The notes beneath the pieces are model-generated. The model made no database searches. It saw nothing but the letters and a program-made list of their open reading frames with translations, and was not told the DNA's origin. Shown here piece after piece: positions 17,538-27,119 of a stretch of 64,000 bases of DNA. Numbering within the stretch: position 1 is the first letter of the stretch; every line of letters begins with the position of its first letter. Both the position numbers and the translations under genes were made by a program. This stretch comes from Bacillus sp. DTU_2020_1000418_1_SI_GHA_SEK_038 (lineage in GTDB: Bacteria; Bacillota; Bacilli; Bacillales; Cytobacillaceae). The stretch is from the NCBI RefSeq assembly GCF_032341175.1, contig NZ_CP135435.1, positions 1,364,001 through 1,428,000 of the forward strand, written 5' to 3'.

Positions 17538-18926
17538 ATGACAACAGGGCTTGTTATCGTAAATATTGCCATTATGTTATTAATTATTATTGGCCTGTTC
17601 TATATGCAGAAAAAACATATATCATTTTCAAAACGTGTTTTTACTGCATTAGGATTAGGGATTGTGTTTGGTTTTGCCTTACAGCTTATTTATGGCCCCA
17701 CTTCAGAGGTAGTTGCTGAATCAACAGCATGGATTAACATTGTTGGCGGAGGTTATGTAAAGTTTCTGCAAATGATTGTTATGCCACTTGTGTTTATTTC
17801 GATATTAACTGCCTTTACGAAGCTGAAATTAAGCAATAATATTGGTAAGATTAGTACTCTTATTATTGGCTTGCTAATTGCAACAACAGCTGTATCAGCC
17901 GGTGTAGGTATTGCTACAACTTTAGGCTTTAATTTGGAGTCTGTTCAAATTACTCAAGGTGATGCTGAAGTAGCCCGGGGTGAAATGATAGAGCAAAGAA
18001 ATCTTGAAATGCAGGGTAAGACATTCCCACAGCAGATTTTGGAATTACTTCCAGCTAACCCATTCTTGGATTTAACAGGTGCACGTCCAACATCAACGAT
18101 TTCAGTTGTTATCTTTGCAGCATTTCTTGGGTTTGCCTTTTTAGGTGTTAGAAGAAAGGCGCCTGAACAAGCTGAATTATTCTCGAAAATTGTAGATGCA
18201 TTTTACGCAGTAATCATGCGTGTTGTGACGATAATTTTACGCTTAACTCCATATGGCGTCCTTGCCATTATGACAAAGACCGTAGCATTAAGTGATTTCG
18301 ATGCGATATTAAAGCTCGGCAAGTTTGTGCTCGCGTCCTATGTCGCATTGCTCGTTATGTTCCTAATTCATTTATTGTTGCTGACATTTGCTGGACTTAA
18401 TCCGATTACGTATGTGAAAAAGGCGTTCCCGGTACTAACCTTTGCCTTTACTTCACGTTCAAGTGCCGGTGCCTTGCCATTAAATATTCAAACACAGAAG
18501 TCTCTTGGAGTCCCTGATGGAATTGCCAACTTCTCTGGATCCTTTGGGCTTTCTATCGGCCAAAATGGTTGCGCTGGTATTTATCCGGCCATGCTCGCAA
18601 TTATGATTGCACCAACAGTAGGAATTAATCCATTGTCACCATCATTCATCGCTACGGTTATTGCTGTTGTGGCAATTAGCTCTTTCGGTGTTGCTGGAGT
18701 TGGCGGCGGTGCAACCTTTGCAGCTATCTTAGTTTTATCCGCTTTGAATTTACCAGTTGCCTTAGCCGGTCTCTTGATATCAATCGAGCCGCTAATCGAT
18801 ATGGGGCGTACCGCACTTAATGTAAGTGGCTCTATGACATCAGGACTTCTAACGAGCCGAATGACTGGTGAAATTGATTCAAGTGTATATAACAATATGG
18901 ATAAGAAAATTGAAGCAGAAGCATAA
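17538..18926 (+). CDS. tcyP: L-cystine transporter TcyP (sodium:dicarboxylate symporter family)
   Basis: 462-residue DAACS-family symporter with about nine hydrophobic segments. MTTGLVIVNIAIMLLIIIGL, GGGYVKFLQMIVMPLVFISI and FTSRSSAGALPLNIQTQ are typical of the TcyP/YdjN cystine subgroup; the HP1 serine-rich loop and the NGCAGIYPAML segment are intact. It imports cystine in Bacillus (family knowledge: YhcL). ATG 17538 has AGGAGG 7 bases upstream and a strong promoter. Single gene followed by a terminator. B. subtilis controls its orthologue through CymR; a CymR box was not identified here. Confidence 0.9.
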   Translation: MTTGLVIVNIAIMLLIIIGLFYMQKKHISFSKRVFTALGLGIVFGFALQLIYGPTSEVVAESTAWINIVGGGYVKFLQMIVMPLVFISILTAFTKLKLSNNIGKISTLIIGLLIATTAVSAGVGIATTLGFNLESVQITQGDAEVARGEMIEQRNLEMQGKTFPQQILELLPANPFLDLTGARPTSTISVVIFAAFLGFAFLGVRRKAPEQAELFSKIVDAFYAVIMRVVTIILRLTPYGVLAIMTKTVALSDFDAILKLGKFVLASYVALLVMFLIHLLLLTFAGLNPITYVKKAFPVLTFAFTSRSSAGALPLNIQTQKSLGVPDGIANFSGSFGLSIGQNGCAGIYPAMLAIMIAPTVGINPLSPSFIATVIAVVAISSFGVAGVGGGATFAAILVLSALNLPVALAGLLISIEPLIDMGRTALNVSGSMTSGLLTSRMTGEIDSSVYNNMDKKIEAEA

Positions 18927-18933
18927 AAAAAAT

Positions 18934-18969
18934 CGGCAGGTGCCTATGAAGGCATTTGCCGTTTTTTTT
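18934..18969 (+). terminator. terminator of tcyP
   Basis: CGGCAGGTGCC-tatgaa-GGCATTTGCCG stem followed by eight T residues; it overlaps the 3' end of the convergent gene. Confidence 0.85.
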
Positions 18970-20833
18970 CATTTTGCAGATTTTCACTATCAAATAAAAA
19001 CCCCTTTGATAAAATAAGCCCAGCAATATAAAGAAGTAAGGCAAAGTATGCTGGAAGAAGGTGAATAAAGGTCGTATAGCCAATAAATAAATGAGTTAAG
19101 ATACCGGCTGAAAAGGCTGGCAGGCCCCCAAATAAAAAGGAGTACCATACCCATTTAGCCCCTTCATGATAGCCCCAAAGGCCCATCATGAGTACAAGCA
19201 GCCCGACACTAAATAAGGCACTCCCAAATCCGGCCCGATCATGGGCAATGACTGGAATTAGCCGGTTATTTATTTCATTAAGAATCTCAGGAGGGATACA
19301 GATAAACCCAATATCTGTCGGGACAAAAATACTTGTTATCCCAATAGTTGAGATGACGACTCCGCCAATGACAAATGAAAATCCCAAGATGACGAAGCAA
19401 AGCTGCCCCCAAAGTGATTTTTTCCAATTCAAAGTATTTCTGCGGTTTTTTGAAACGGGAGAATGAACGGCTCCTTTTGTTTGATAAACTCCCCATATGA
19501 AAAATGGAAGCAGGATGAGCCAAAATAAACCATGCAGCCAATCAAAGTATCCATATCCGATAAATAAAAGTATTCCTAAAAATCCTGAAATGGCAGCAAT
19601 ATTAATGGCCTTCCTCGCCCAATGAACTCCTAAACGCACTCCGTTTTTTGCGAGCTGCATATAAAGAATTGACCCAGAAATCATTGTTCCAGCAAGGGTC
19701 ATCCGATCATGAGCCATAAATTTAAGGATGTTTGGATTTAAGGCAAGTAATTCCTCTTTAGTCATTTGGATAAATGCTTCATCATATGGGAGAATGACAC
19801 GGGTCATGCTAAAGATGAGAGCAAGAAGTCCCCCGCAGAAAATAATTAACCCAAATAGCCAATACCATTTCCAGCCTTGTATGATATCTATTTCTTCATC
19901 TATTCCTATAGAATCAGCAAGTGCTTCGTTAATTCTTTTAGGAAGGCCTGGGCCAGATGAGACATAGCCATCTGTTAGCATGATTAGATCTGCTCCAAAA
20001 TCATGAAGCAGAATAGCGTCTTCAGGCTCATATACTCCCCCTGAAATAATAATAGGAATCCCCACAATTTCCTTTTCCTGTAGAAGCTTTAAAGCATCTG
20101 CTATCTTCATTGTCTGTCTCTCATGAAGTGGGGCATCATTCGCTTCCTCAATTAATAATCCATGAATTAGATTAGAGCTTATGAGTGATTGAATGTGAAT
20201 AATAGAGGTACCTATATTATTGTGTGGAATGGCAAGAATAATCGGTTTCTTGCTTTCATTTGCAATCATCTCTATAAACTGATTGGAGTTTAGCAATGTA
20301 AGATTATCAATCACATATGCATCAGCAAAGGACTCTAATGGCTTTGAAAGTTTTTCTATTTCATCCATACTTTTAAGCGTATTGGTATTTAATCTAATAA
20401 ATAAAGGAATGGCAGGCTTTAGATTCTTTAACCTTTGCACTGTTTGGTTGATCCCTATTGATTCAAGAGGCTTTGGAAAAAGAATGGTCCCTGTTTGCAC
20501 ATCAAATCTAGCTGTCTCTTTAGACTCATTAGGATTCACACTGACAGGACCTACCTCAATGAAACCAAAGCCAAGATGAGAAAATGCTCTTGTTCCAGTC
20601 AATAACGGGTCTATTTTTCCACTTAAACCAATTGGGCTTGAAAATGTGCAGTTAAATAACCTTTTGCCTATTGTAGGAGATGGCTGCATATGTCCAAGAA
20701 ATTCGATCAGGTATTTTCCGCCTGGTAAACTAGCAATCACACCCATTCCCCTGTGAATGAATTCTCTTCCGGCCGAACCGGATAGCCGGGAAAGCCATGG
20801 CTTAAACAAAGGGTGATATGACCAATCAGGCAT
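18944..20833 (-). CDS. DHODH-like domain fused to a multi-pass membrane domain
   Basis: 629 residues in two parts. Residues ~1-315 follow the class 2 dihydroorotate dehydrogenase fold: FSSPIGLSGKIDP, LGFGFIEVGPVSVNP, IPIIISGGVYEPEDA and SSGPGLPKRINEAL match family positions. The substrate-binding NxSSPNT region is replaced by VIDNLTLLNSN, so true DHODH activity is doubtful. Residues ~325-629 hold about seven membrane spans and two copies of an AHDR motif (KFMAHDRMTLAG and PVIAHDRAGFGSA), suggesting an internal duplication. ATG with GGGGGA upstream. It is not linked to pyr genes. Function unknown; an FMN-linked membrane role is inference. Confidence 0.72.
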   Translation of the reverse strand: MPDWSYHPLFKPWLSRLSGSAGREFIHRGMGVIASLPGGKYLIEFLGHMQPSPTIGKRLFNCTFSSPIGLSGKIDPLLTGTRAFSHLGFGFIEVGPVSVNPNESKETARFDVQTGTILFPKPLESIGINQTVQRLKNLKPAIPLFIRLNTNTLKSMDEIEKLSKPLESFADAYVIDNLTLLNSNQFIEMIANESKKPIILAIPHNNIGTSIIHIQSLISSNLIHGLLIEEANDAPLHERQTMKIADALKLLQEKEIVGIPIIISGGVYEPEDAILLHDFGADLIMLTDGYVSSGPGLPKRINEALADSIGIDEEIDIIQGWKWYWLFGLIIFCGGLLALIFSMTRVILPYDEAFIQMTKEELLALNPNILKFMAHDRMTLAGTMISGSILYMQLAKNGVRLGVHWARKAINIAAISGFLGILLFIGYGYFDWLHGLFWLILLPFFIWGVYQTKGAVHSPVSKNRRNTLNWKKSLWGQLCFVILGFSFVIGGVVISTIGITSIFVPTDIGFICIPPEILNEINNRLIPVIAHDRAGFGSALFSVGLLVLMMGLWGYHEGAKWVWYSFLFGGLPAFSAGILTHLFIGYTTFIHLLPAYFALLLYIAGLILSKGFLFDSENLQNEKKRQMPS

Positions 20834-21024
20834 AAAGCTGTCCCCCTATATAAGAATTATATCTCTATTCTACAGGAAGAATTTTCAAATAAAAGAGGAA
20901 ATGGAAAGGTTTTTAGGGAATTTTTATTTGGAAGAAAATATAATGGTAAGATGTGACAATTTGCCTTTTCTAACGACTAATTTAGATGGGCGATTGAAAA
21001 TTATTTATATAGGGTGAAAAAAGG

Positions 21025-21735
21025 ATGACGACAAACGGAAAAATATTAATTGTTGAAGATGAGCTATCTATACGTAAATTAATTGCTTTTAATCTACAAA
21101 GATCTAATTTTGAGGTAATGGAGGCTGGTGAAGGAAATCTTGCCTTAAAGTTAGTTGAAGAGTATAAGCCATCGTTAGTTATTCTTGATCTCATGCTTCC
21201 TGACATGGATGGATTTGAGATATGCACTGCGATAAGGGAAAAGACCCCCCAGCTGCCAATCATTATCCTCTCAGCACGAGGGCAGGATATGGATAAAATT
21301 ATGGGTCTTGAGCTTGGGGCAGATGATTATATTGTGAAGCCTTTTAATCCGCTTGAGCTCGTAGCAAGAATAAGGACTGTGTTAAGAAGAACAGAAATGA
21401 TACCTCAGACGGCCAAGGCTTCAAAGTTAGAGGCAGGCCCCTACGTAATTGATATTAAAACACAAAGAGTCTATAAATCTGGACAGCTGCTAAAGTTAAC
21501 TCCCCGTGAATTTCAAATAATGAAATATTTCTTTGAAAAGTTAAATGAACCCATTACAAGAGATGAATTCCTTGATGAGGTATGGGGATTAAATTATTTT
21601 GGAGACCCTAAAACAGTTGATGTGCATATTAGAAGGCTTAGAGAAAAAATTGAAGATGATCCTTCAAATCCATTATATTTGAAAACGATTTGGGGATTTG
21701 GGTATTGCTTTGAGGAAGGCGAGAAGCTGGGATGA
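21025..21735 (+). CDS. OmpR-family response regulator
   Basis: 236 residues. The receiver domain has the acidic pair in IVEDELS, phospho-acceptor Asp in LVILDLMLPDMDG near residue 55, Thr/Ser site IILSARG and Lys in DYIVKPFNP. The C-terminal winged helix has LTPREFQIMKYF and DVHIRRLREKIEDD. It overlaps the kinase gene by 4 bases (ATGA), so the pair is translationally coupled. It resembles PhoP/YycF-like regulators, but the target is not identifiable. An FG-GAP lipoprotein gene lies downstream. Confidence 0.9.
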   Translation: MTTNGKILIVEDELSIRKLIAFNLQRSNFEVMEAGEGNLALKLVEEYKPSLVILDLMLPDMDGFEICTAIREKTPQLPIIILSARGQDMDKIMGLELGADDYIVKPFNPLELVARIRTVLRRTEMIPQTAKASKLEAGPYVIDIKTQRVYKSGQLLKLTPREFQIMKYFFEKLNEPITRDEFLDEVWGLNYFGDPKTVDVHIRRLREKIEDDPSNPLYLKTIWGFGYCFEEGEKLG

Positions 21736-23108
21736 AGAAAGGGATTAAGAAGCGGCTAGTATGGAGTTATCTAATATTAATCATCTTTACAGTTGTTCTC
21801 TATGAGACTATTATTCTATCTGCCCTTTACACTTATTACATGGGTGGAGTCAAACAGGCTCTCAGAGATCAAGGATCCATGTTTTCGACCTTTTATGAGC
21901 AATATTTTGAGTCTGGAAACTTGTCTAATCAGGCGGAGCAGCTTCTTAGTCAATATCACTTTAACATCGGTGCGCAGGTGCAAATCATTGATTCTGATGG
22001 CACCGTTCTGGCAAATACTCATGACCAGGGAAAATTAAATCTGGCAGCACTTGAAGATGTTAAATCGGGTCTAAATGGAACAACTGGCTATTGGGTGGGC
22101 GATAACGGGGGTGAACAGCTGTTAGCAGTAACACAGCCAATTTTAGTGGGAAATGAGCCAATTGGAGCGGTCAGGTTCATTTCATCTATAGACAATCTAT
22201 ATTCTGTTTTTATTCAAAATTCTATGATGTTAGCTGGAATCGGAATCATTGTTATTTTGCTCGTAACATGTATTAGCTATTTCCTGGCAGCCTCCATTAC
22301 AAAACCAATTAGCACGATCACATTGGCTGCAGAACAAATGGCTGCTGGTTTCTTTGCTACAAGAATTCCGAAGAAAAAAGATGATGAAATCGGCAAGCTG
22401 GCTGACACATTAAACTTTATGGCTAGAGAGGTTGAAAAGCACGAAAAGCTGAAGAATGAATTTATCGCATCCGTTTCACATGAATTAAGAACACCATTAA
22501 CCTCTGTAAAAGGATGGGCTGTTACTTTACATTCGCTTTCTGAAGATCAGATGTTTAAAGAAGGGCTAGAAATCATTTCAAGTGAAAGTGACCGGCTAAA
22601 TTTAATGCTAGGGGATTTGCTTGATTTATCTAGTTTATCAACTGGTAAAGTAGAATTTCTTTTAGCTAATATCGATTTATCAAAATTAATAAGGGAAGTT
22701 GCAGGGCAGCTGCACCCACGGGCAGAGAGGCAGAAGGTAAATTTAGAGGTAATCAGAATGCCTGAAGCCTTAATCGTTAAACTTGATCGAAACAGGATGA
22801 AGCAAGTATTGATTAACATCTTGGATAATGCTCTTAAATTTACACCTCAAAATGGAAGAATTACCGTTCGTGTTGAACGGAAAGAAGGAATAACAATCAT
22901 TGAAATAGCTGACACAGGGAAAGGAATACCACCTGATGACCTGCCTGCCATAACGAAGAAATTTTATAAAGGTAAGTATCGCGGGGCCGGTACAGGGTTG
23001 GGGCTTGCTATTTGTTATGAAATTATTCAAGCCCATGGCGGAAATCTGGAGCTAAATAGTAAGGTTGGCGAAGGGACAACAGCCACTATATCCTTGCCTC
23101 ATCAATAG
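21732..23108 (+). CDS. sensor histidine kinase
   Basis: 458 residues. There are two membrane spans (about residues 10-32 and 160-185) around an extracellular sensor of ~125 residues containing QVQIIDSDGTVLANTHD, typical of a PAS/dCache-like fold. A HAMP linker follows. The H-box is FIASVSHELRTPLTSVKGW near residue 250. N, G1 and G2 boxes (ILDNALKFTP, DTGKGIP, GTGLGLAI) are intact. It partners the preceding regulator. The signal is unknown. Confidence 0.9.
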   Translation: MKKGIKKRLVWSYLILIIFTVVLYETIILSALYTYYMGGVKQALRDQGSMFSTFYEQYFESGNLSNQAEQLLSQYHFNIGAQVQIIDSDGTVLANTHDQGKLNLAALEDVKSGLNGTTGYWVGDNGGEQLLAVTQPILVGNEPIGAVRFISSIDNLYSVFIQNSMMLAGIGIIVILLVTCISYFLAASITKPISTITLAAEQMAAGFFATRIPKKKDDEIGKLADTLNFMAREVEKHEKLKNEFIASVSHELRTPLTSVKGWAVTLHSLSEDQMFKEGLEIISSESDRLNLMLGDLLDLSSLSTGKVEFLLANIDLSKLIREVAGQLHPRAERQKVNLEVIRMPEALIVKLDRNRMKQVLINILDNALKFTPQNGRITVRVERKEGITIIEIADTGKGIPPDDLPAITKKFYKGKYRGAGTGLGLAICYEIIQAHGGNLELNSKVGEGTTATISLPHQ

Positions 23109-23223
23109 GCTAGCTTTTTAAGCTTCTTAATGTATATGCAATGATTAGTTAACCTATTTGAAACGAATTCCATTCCTTTATTATTGTATTCTTTTTGTAG
23201 GAGGAAATATAGGGGGTTAATTT

Positions 23224-24915
23224 ATGGGGAAATATCGTTTACGGTATTCTGCTTTGCTTTTAGCTAGCTCATTTTTTCTTGGAGGATGCAACTTTCTTCC
23301 GGAGCCAGTAACATTATTACAAGCACCTCAATATGCAGAAGCGGCTAGTGAAATAGAGAAGACATTGTTATTAAAATCTAAAGAATTCTTACCTGCCGGA
23401 ATGGTTTTTACAACGGCTAGTCAGCCAGTGGGAATTGAATCTGCCATACAAGCGGATTTAAATGGAGACGGAGAAAATGAGGTGGTTTATCTTTACCAGT
23501 CCATTGGAAAACAAGACCAATCAGGGGCGTTAATTTTAAGGAAAGAGAAAGGCGAATGGAAAAAGGAAAGGGATGTTAAAGGGACTGGATATGAAGTTAG
23601 CTGGGCTAGCAGTGCAGACATAACAGGTGACGGAAGGCCAGAACTTTTATTAGGATGGAAAATCGGTGTATCGGCAGGAAATATCCTCGACATTTTCACA
23701 TGGGACCCCGGCCAACACGGCGGATTAGTGAAATTAGCACAGTTAAACTACCACGAATTAGAGGTTCTGATTCCGGAGGATAAAAAGGACTCACAGGCAA
23801 GATTAGCTGTTTGGAATCGAGAGATGGCTGATGTATATAAAACAGACCTTGTTAAGTGGGAAAATAATTCATTTCAATCTGATTTAAGCTTCTATCCTGC
23901 CTATTTCGCGAAAGTAGCCGATTATTATGATACAAGGGCTAATAATGTTCCTAATGCTCCTTATTATTGGTATTATCTGGCTGATGCAAGGCTAAGAGAA
24001 GGTCACCCTGAGCTAGCACTTCAAGCTATTGAAAATGGGATGAATTTGAAAATAACTTTTCCTTCAAGAGATGAATTTAAAAATCTGAAAATGGAGATTA
24101 AAGAAAAATTAGCACACCTTAACAGTGAGACGCTACTTTATTATTTACGGGATGCGGATATCACAATGGATATCCCGAAAGCTTTGGCTTCAAGTCTTTT
24201 CATTAAAGATGAAGAAGGAAATAATAGTGAATATATGATTAATGTAAATAAGGTCTTAGACAATGGGCAAACGGAAATATTATTTACCGTGGAAGTCCAT
24301 CAAAAAGATTGGATTAGCAGTTTGGAGGAATATGGTTTATCTCCGCTCTTTGAAACAAAAACTCTTACGTATGGCGTTCGAAAGAATAATGAATTTTTTC
24401 ATGATCCGGTGGTAGGTCAAATAGTTAGCAGTATTAGACCGGGGGCGGACTACAAGAAACTAAAAAGTCAGGAAGAACAAATGTTGCTGGAAATGGTTCA
24501 AACGGCAGTAAAGAAATACTGGTATGTAACAAGCGGAGGAAAAATTGAAGAGGGTCTGATAGAAAGCTTTCTATTGAATGAGATGGATTACCGTTACATG
24601 GGCAGTGATCTTGATTCAAAGGAGAAAGTGAACGAATATTTATCAAGCACATACTCGGCAGAAGCTATTCATCAATATATGGAACGAGCAGGCATAGTAC
24701 TTCATAATGGAAAGCTTGCTCAGCCAAATGCAGACGGAGGGTCACGTGCAGATTACGAAAGAGCAACCATTTTTCTCACAAAGGATGCAGGCTCTGAAAA
24801 AGAATACAATCTAAAAGTTCCGCTCGGTGATAGTTTAGTTACTGAAACTGTTCATATCGTTTTTCGCCAAACCGATAAGGGCTGGAAAATCGATTCCATC
24901 CCCGGCAGCTTTTAA
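23224..24915 (+). CDS. FG-GAP/VCBS-like lipoprotein of unknown function
   Basis: 563 residues. The signal peptide ends in lipobox LGGC (Cys22), predicting attachment to the outer face of the membrane. Two calcium-loop-like repeats, DLNGDGENEVV and DITGDGRPELLLGW, resemble FG-GAP/VCBS repeats. The middle has a TPR-like segment (YYWYYLADARLREGHPELAL) and the C-terminal ~150 residues contain no recognised motif. It follows the two-component system by 115 bases without an obvious terminator between them, so it may belong to that operon or regulon. Role unknown. Confidence 0.75.
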   Translation: MGKYRLRYSALLLASSFFLGGCNFLPEPVTLLQAPQYAEAASEIEKTLLLKSKEFLPAGMVFTTASQPVGIESAIQADLNGDGENEVVYLYQSIGKQDQSGALILRKEKGEWKKERDVKGTGYEVSWASSADITGDGRPELLLGWKIGVSAGNILDIFTWDPGQHGGLVKLAQLNYHELEVLIPEDKKDSQARLAVWNREMADVYKTDLVKWENNSFQSDLSFYPAYFAKVADYYDTRANNVPNAPYYWYYLADARLREGHPELALQAIENGMNLKITFPSRDEFKNLKMEIKEKLAHLNSETLLYYLRDADITMDIPKALASSLFIKDEEGNNSEYMINVNKVLDNGQTEILFTVEVHQKDWISSLEEYGLSPLFETKTLTYGVRKNNEFFHDPVVGQIVSSIRPGADYKKLKSQEEQMLLEMVQTAVKKYWYVTSGGKIEEGLIESFLLNEMDYRYMGSDLDSKEKVNEYLSSTYSAEAIHQYMERAGIVLHNGKLAQPNADGGSRADYERATIFLTKDAGSEKEYNLKVPLGDSLVTETVHIVFRQTDKGWKIDSIPGSF

Positions 24916-24920
24916 AATGC

Positions 24921-24949
24921 AGCAGGCTATTAATGCCTGCTAATTTTTT
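24921..24949. terminator. terminator after the lipoprotein gene
   Basis: AGCAGGC-tattaat-GCCTGCT followed by AATTTTTT. Confidence 0.8.
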
Positions 24950-25031
24950 GAAAAATGAATGGTTTTAAGAGAATAGCAAGTTGAACCATCCCCTTAGAAC
25001 CAGCAAAACTCGAAATCCTATCTTTCATCCA

Positions 25032-26030
25032 TTAAAAAATAGCATTTAAAAGAAGGTAAACAAGACCTGCGATGGTTGCAGAAATAGGCAAAGTAATTAC
25101 CCAAGTGATAAGCATTCTTTGTGCTGTTCCCCATTTAACCCCTTTTAGGCGGTGAGCTGAACCGACTCCTAAAATAGAAGACGAAATAACATGTGTTGTA
25201 CTTACTGGCAAATGAATAAATGTAGCCCCGAAAATAATCATCGCACCTGTTAAATCGGCTGCCACGCCATTCACTGGGCGAATTTTCATGATTTTTCCGC
25301 CGACTGTTTTAATGATTTTCCAGCCGCCGACAGATGTCCCAAGCCCCATTGCAAGCGCACAGGAGAACTGAACCCAGAATGGAATGTCTGTAGTCGTCAC
25401 ATAGTTATTGGCGATAAGTGCCATTGTAATTATTCCCATCGCTTTCTGTGCATCATTCGTCCCGTGTGTATAGGATTGCAATGCAGCAGTAAAAATTTGA
25501 AACAAGCGAAAATTCCGATTGGTCTTTGTTAAATTGTTATTTCTAAATACGACTTTAAAAATGCTGTAAACAATAAATCCGACTACAAATGCGATTATTG
25601 GCGAGAAAATAAGCGCCTGCAAAATTTTCAGAAAACCTTGGTAATTAAGAGCAGCAAACCCTGAAGCAGCAATAGCCGCACCGGCAATAGAGCCAATTAA
25701 GGCATGTGAGGAGCTGCTTGGAATACCATAATACCATGTTAATAAATTCCAGAAAATCCCTGCAATCAGTGCAGCCAGAATAACTAATGATCCATTTTGT
25801 AATGTAAATGGGTCAACGATATCCTTTGTAATTGTTTTGGCAACACCTGTAAAAGTCATCGCACCAACAAAGTTCATTACTGCTGCTAAAATGATCGCAT
25901 GCCGTGGTTTAAGGGCTTTTGTTGAAACAGATGTAGCAATTGCGTTAGCAGTATCATGAAAACCGTTTATGAAGTCAAAAGTTAAGGCTCCGATGACAAT
26001 TAAAACTGTTAATATAAATAATCCATCCAT
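25032..26030 (-). CDS. pit: PiT-family inorganic phosphate transporter
   Basis: 332 residues, about ten membrane spans. The two PiT signature repeats are present: DFINGFHDTANAIATSVSTK near residue 20 and TSVGGWKIIKTVGGKIMKI near residue 230, with YTHGTNDAQKAMGIITMAL between. Low-affinity metal-phosphate:proton symport (family knowledge). ATG with AAGGAG upstream. The gene starts 13 bases after the DUF47 gene, forming the usual DUF47-pit pair (ykaA-pit in B. subtilis). Confidence 0.92.
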   Translation of the reverse strand: MDGLFILTVLIVIGALTFDFINGFHDTANAIATSVSTKALKPRHAIILAAVMNFVGAMTFTGVAKTITKDIVDPFTLQNGSLVILAALIAGIFWNLLTWYYGIPSSSSHALIGSIAGAAIAASGFAALNYQGFLKILQALIFSPIIAFVVGFIVYSIFKVVFRNNNLTKTNRNFRLFQIFTAALQSYTHGTNDAQKAMGIITMALIANNYVTTTDIPFWVQFSCALAMGLGTSVGGWKIIKTVGGKIMKIRPVNGVAADLTGAMIIFGATFIHLPVSTTHVISSSILGVGSAHRLKGVKWGTAQRMLITWVITLPISATIAGLVYLLLNAIF

Positions 26031-26043
26031 ATGTTACGGCTCC

Positions 26044-26661
26044 TTATGCATTTTTCATAATGATGGTTTCAAGTGTGTTAGCAACCGCTTGGCAGCTATC
26101 GGCTATATCTTCCATATTTTCGTATATCTCTTTATACTGAATGATTCTGATTGGATCCTTCTCTACGGAGAAAAGATGTTTGATCGACTGGCGAAGAACG
26201 CCGTCACATTTTGATTCATGATCTTTAATTATGATTAGATGTTCTCTAATTTGCAGTAATTTTTTCGTTGAAAGAAGTTCTATTGACTTTTCAATTTCAA
26301 AAGCAGAGTTTTTAATTGCATCTACGAACTTAAGCATGTAATCATCAGCCTGAGTAATGGAATACATTTCGAATAGGGCTGCACAATGTTCAATTCCATC
26401 GATTACATCATCCAAACTCATAGCTAGGTGAAGGATATCCTCCCGCTCAATTGGCGTAATAAAGGCATTATTTAATTCCCTGATCACTTCATGAACATAT
26501 GTATCCCCTTTTGACTCATAATCCTTCATCGTTTCTGAAAAAACTTTCAAATCACTTACATTGTTCAGTTTATAATCTGCGAAGTAAATTGCACCCTCTT
26601 TTACGTTCAGTGCAATATTGCTTAACAACGTATTGAATTTGTCCTTCTTTTTGAAAACCAT
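26044..26661 (-). CDS. ykaA: DUF47 PhoU-like phosphate-transport accessory protein
   Basis: 205 residues, all-helical PhoU-related DUF47 protein. The start MVFKKKDKFNTLLSNIALNV matches the family; GGGGG lies 8 bases upstream, so ATG 26661 is chosen over 26694. Acidic helix motifs with HEVIRELNNAFITPIEREDI and LAMSLDDVIDGIEHCA, plus DHESKCDGVLRQSI, match the metal-binding E(D)xxxD positions of the PhoU fold. Thought to modulate the linked Pit transporter (family knowledge; mechanism unsettled). Confidence 0.9.
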   Translation of the reverse strand: MVFKKKDKFNTLLSNIALNVKEGAIYFADYKLNNVSDLKVFSETMKDYESKGDTYVHEVIRELNNAFITPIEREDILHLAMSLDDVIDGIEHCAALFEMYSITQADDYMLKFVDAIKNSAFEIEKSIELLSTKKLLQIREHLIIIKDHESKCDGVLRQSIKHLFSVEKDPIRIIQYKEIYENMEDIADSCQAVANTLETIIMKNA

Positions 26662-26857
26662 GTTTATAACCCCCATAGAAATAAATTCATCCAAACGAAA
26701 ATAATTTTATATGAAAATGAGTGAATTAGATAGGTTTAAGTCGAAAAAAGTCGATAAATTCTTTTCTTTTAATGTAAAAAAATCATTCAATATTTCTTAT
26801 AGTTTCCTTAGTATGTGAAATTTCGGATGGATTATAATCATTTTGCAAAAAGCAAAA

Positions 26858-26883
26858 GTTTTGGACAAATGCTGTGCGGGTAA
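26858..26883 (+). promoter_or_regulatory. candidate sigma-B promoter
   Basis: -35 GTTTTG, 14-base spacer, -10 GGGTAA; sigma-B consensus is GTTTAA-N12-15-GGGTAT. The first downstream gene in this direction is a GlsB/YdaS-type stress protein, and ydaS of B. subtilis belongs to the sigma-B regulon. A terminator-like hairpin lies between the promoter and that gene. Confidence 0.55.
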
Positions 26884-26922
26884 ACGGGTATTAATATCCG
26901 GCGTAGGCCGTTTATATAGATT

Positions 26923-26955
26923 GAGCGATTGCCTTAGAGCAATCGCTTTTGGTTT
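26923..26955. terminator. hairpin terminator in the pit-glsB interval
   Basis: AGCGATTGC-cttaga-GCAATCGCT followed by TTTGGTTTT. About 35-60 bases after the expected start of the sigma-B-type transcript, it would define a very short RNA unless read through. Confidence 0.65.
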
Positions 26956-27119
26956 TCTAGTAAAAAAAGTGTAATTTTGATGATTTTTGGGTACGTTACA
27001 TATAAGCTTCAAGCTTGTACCATTTCTTTTCAGTTGCTTTCCGAAAAGTGGAAAATAATTTTTTGAATGAAAGAAAAAAACGGAGAAAAACTACAATCAA
27101 AACAGCAAGGAGTGATATT

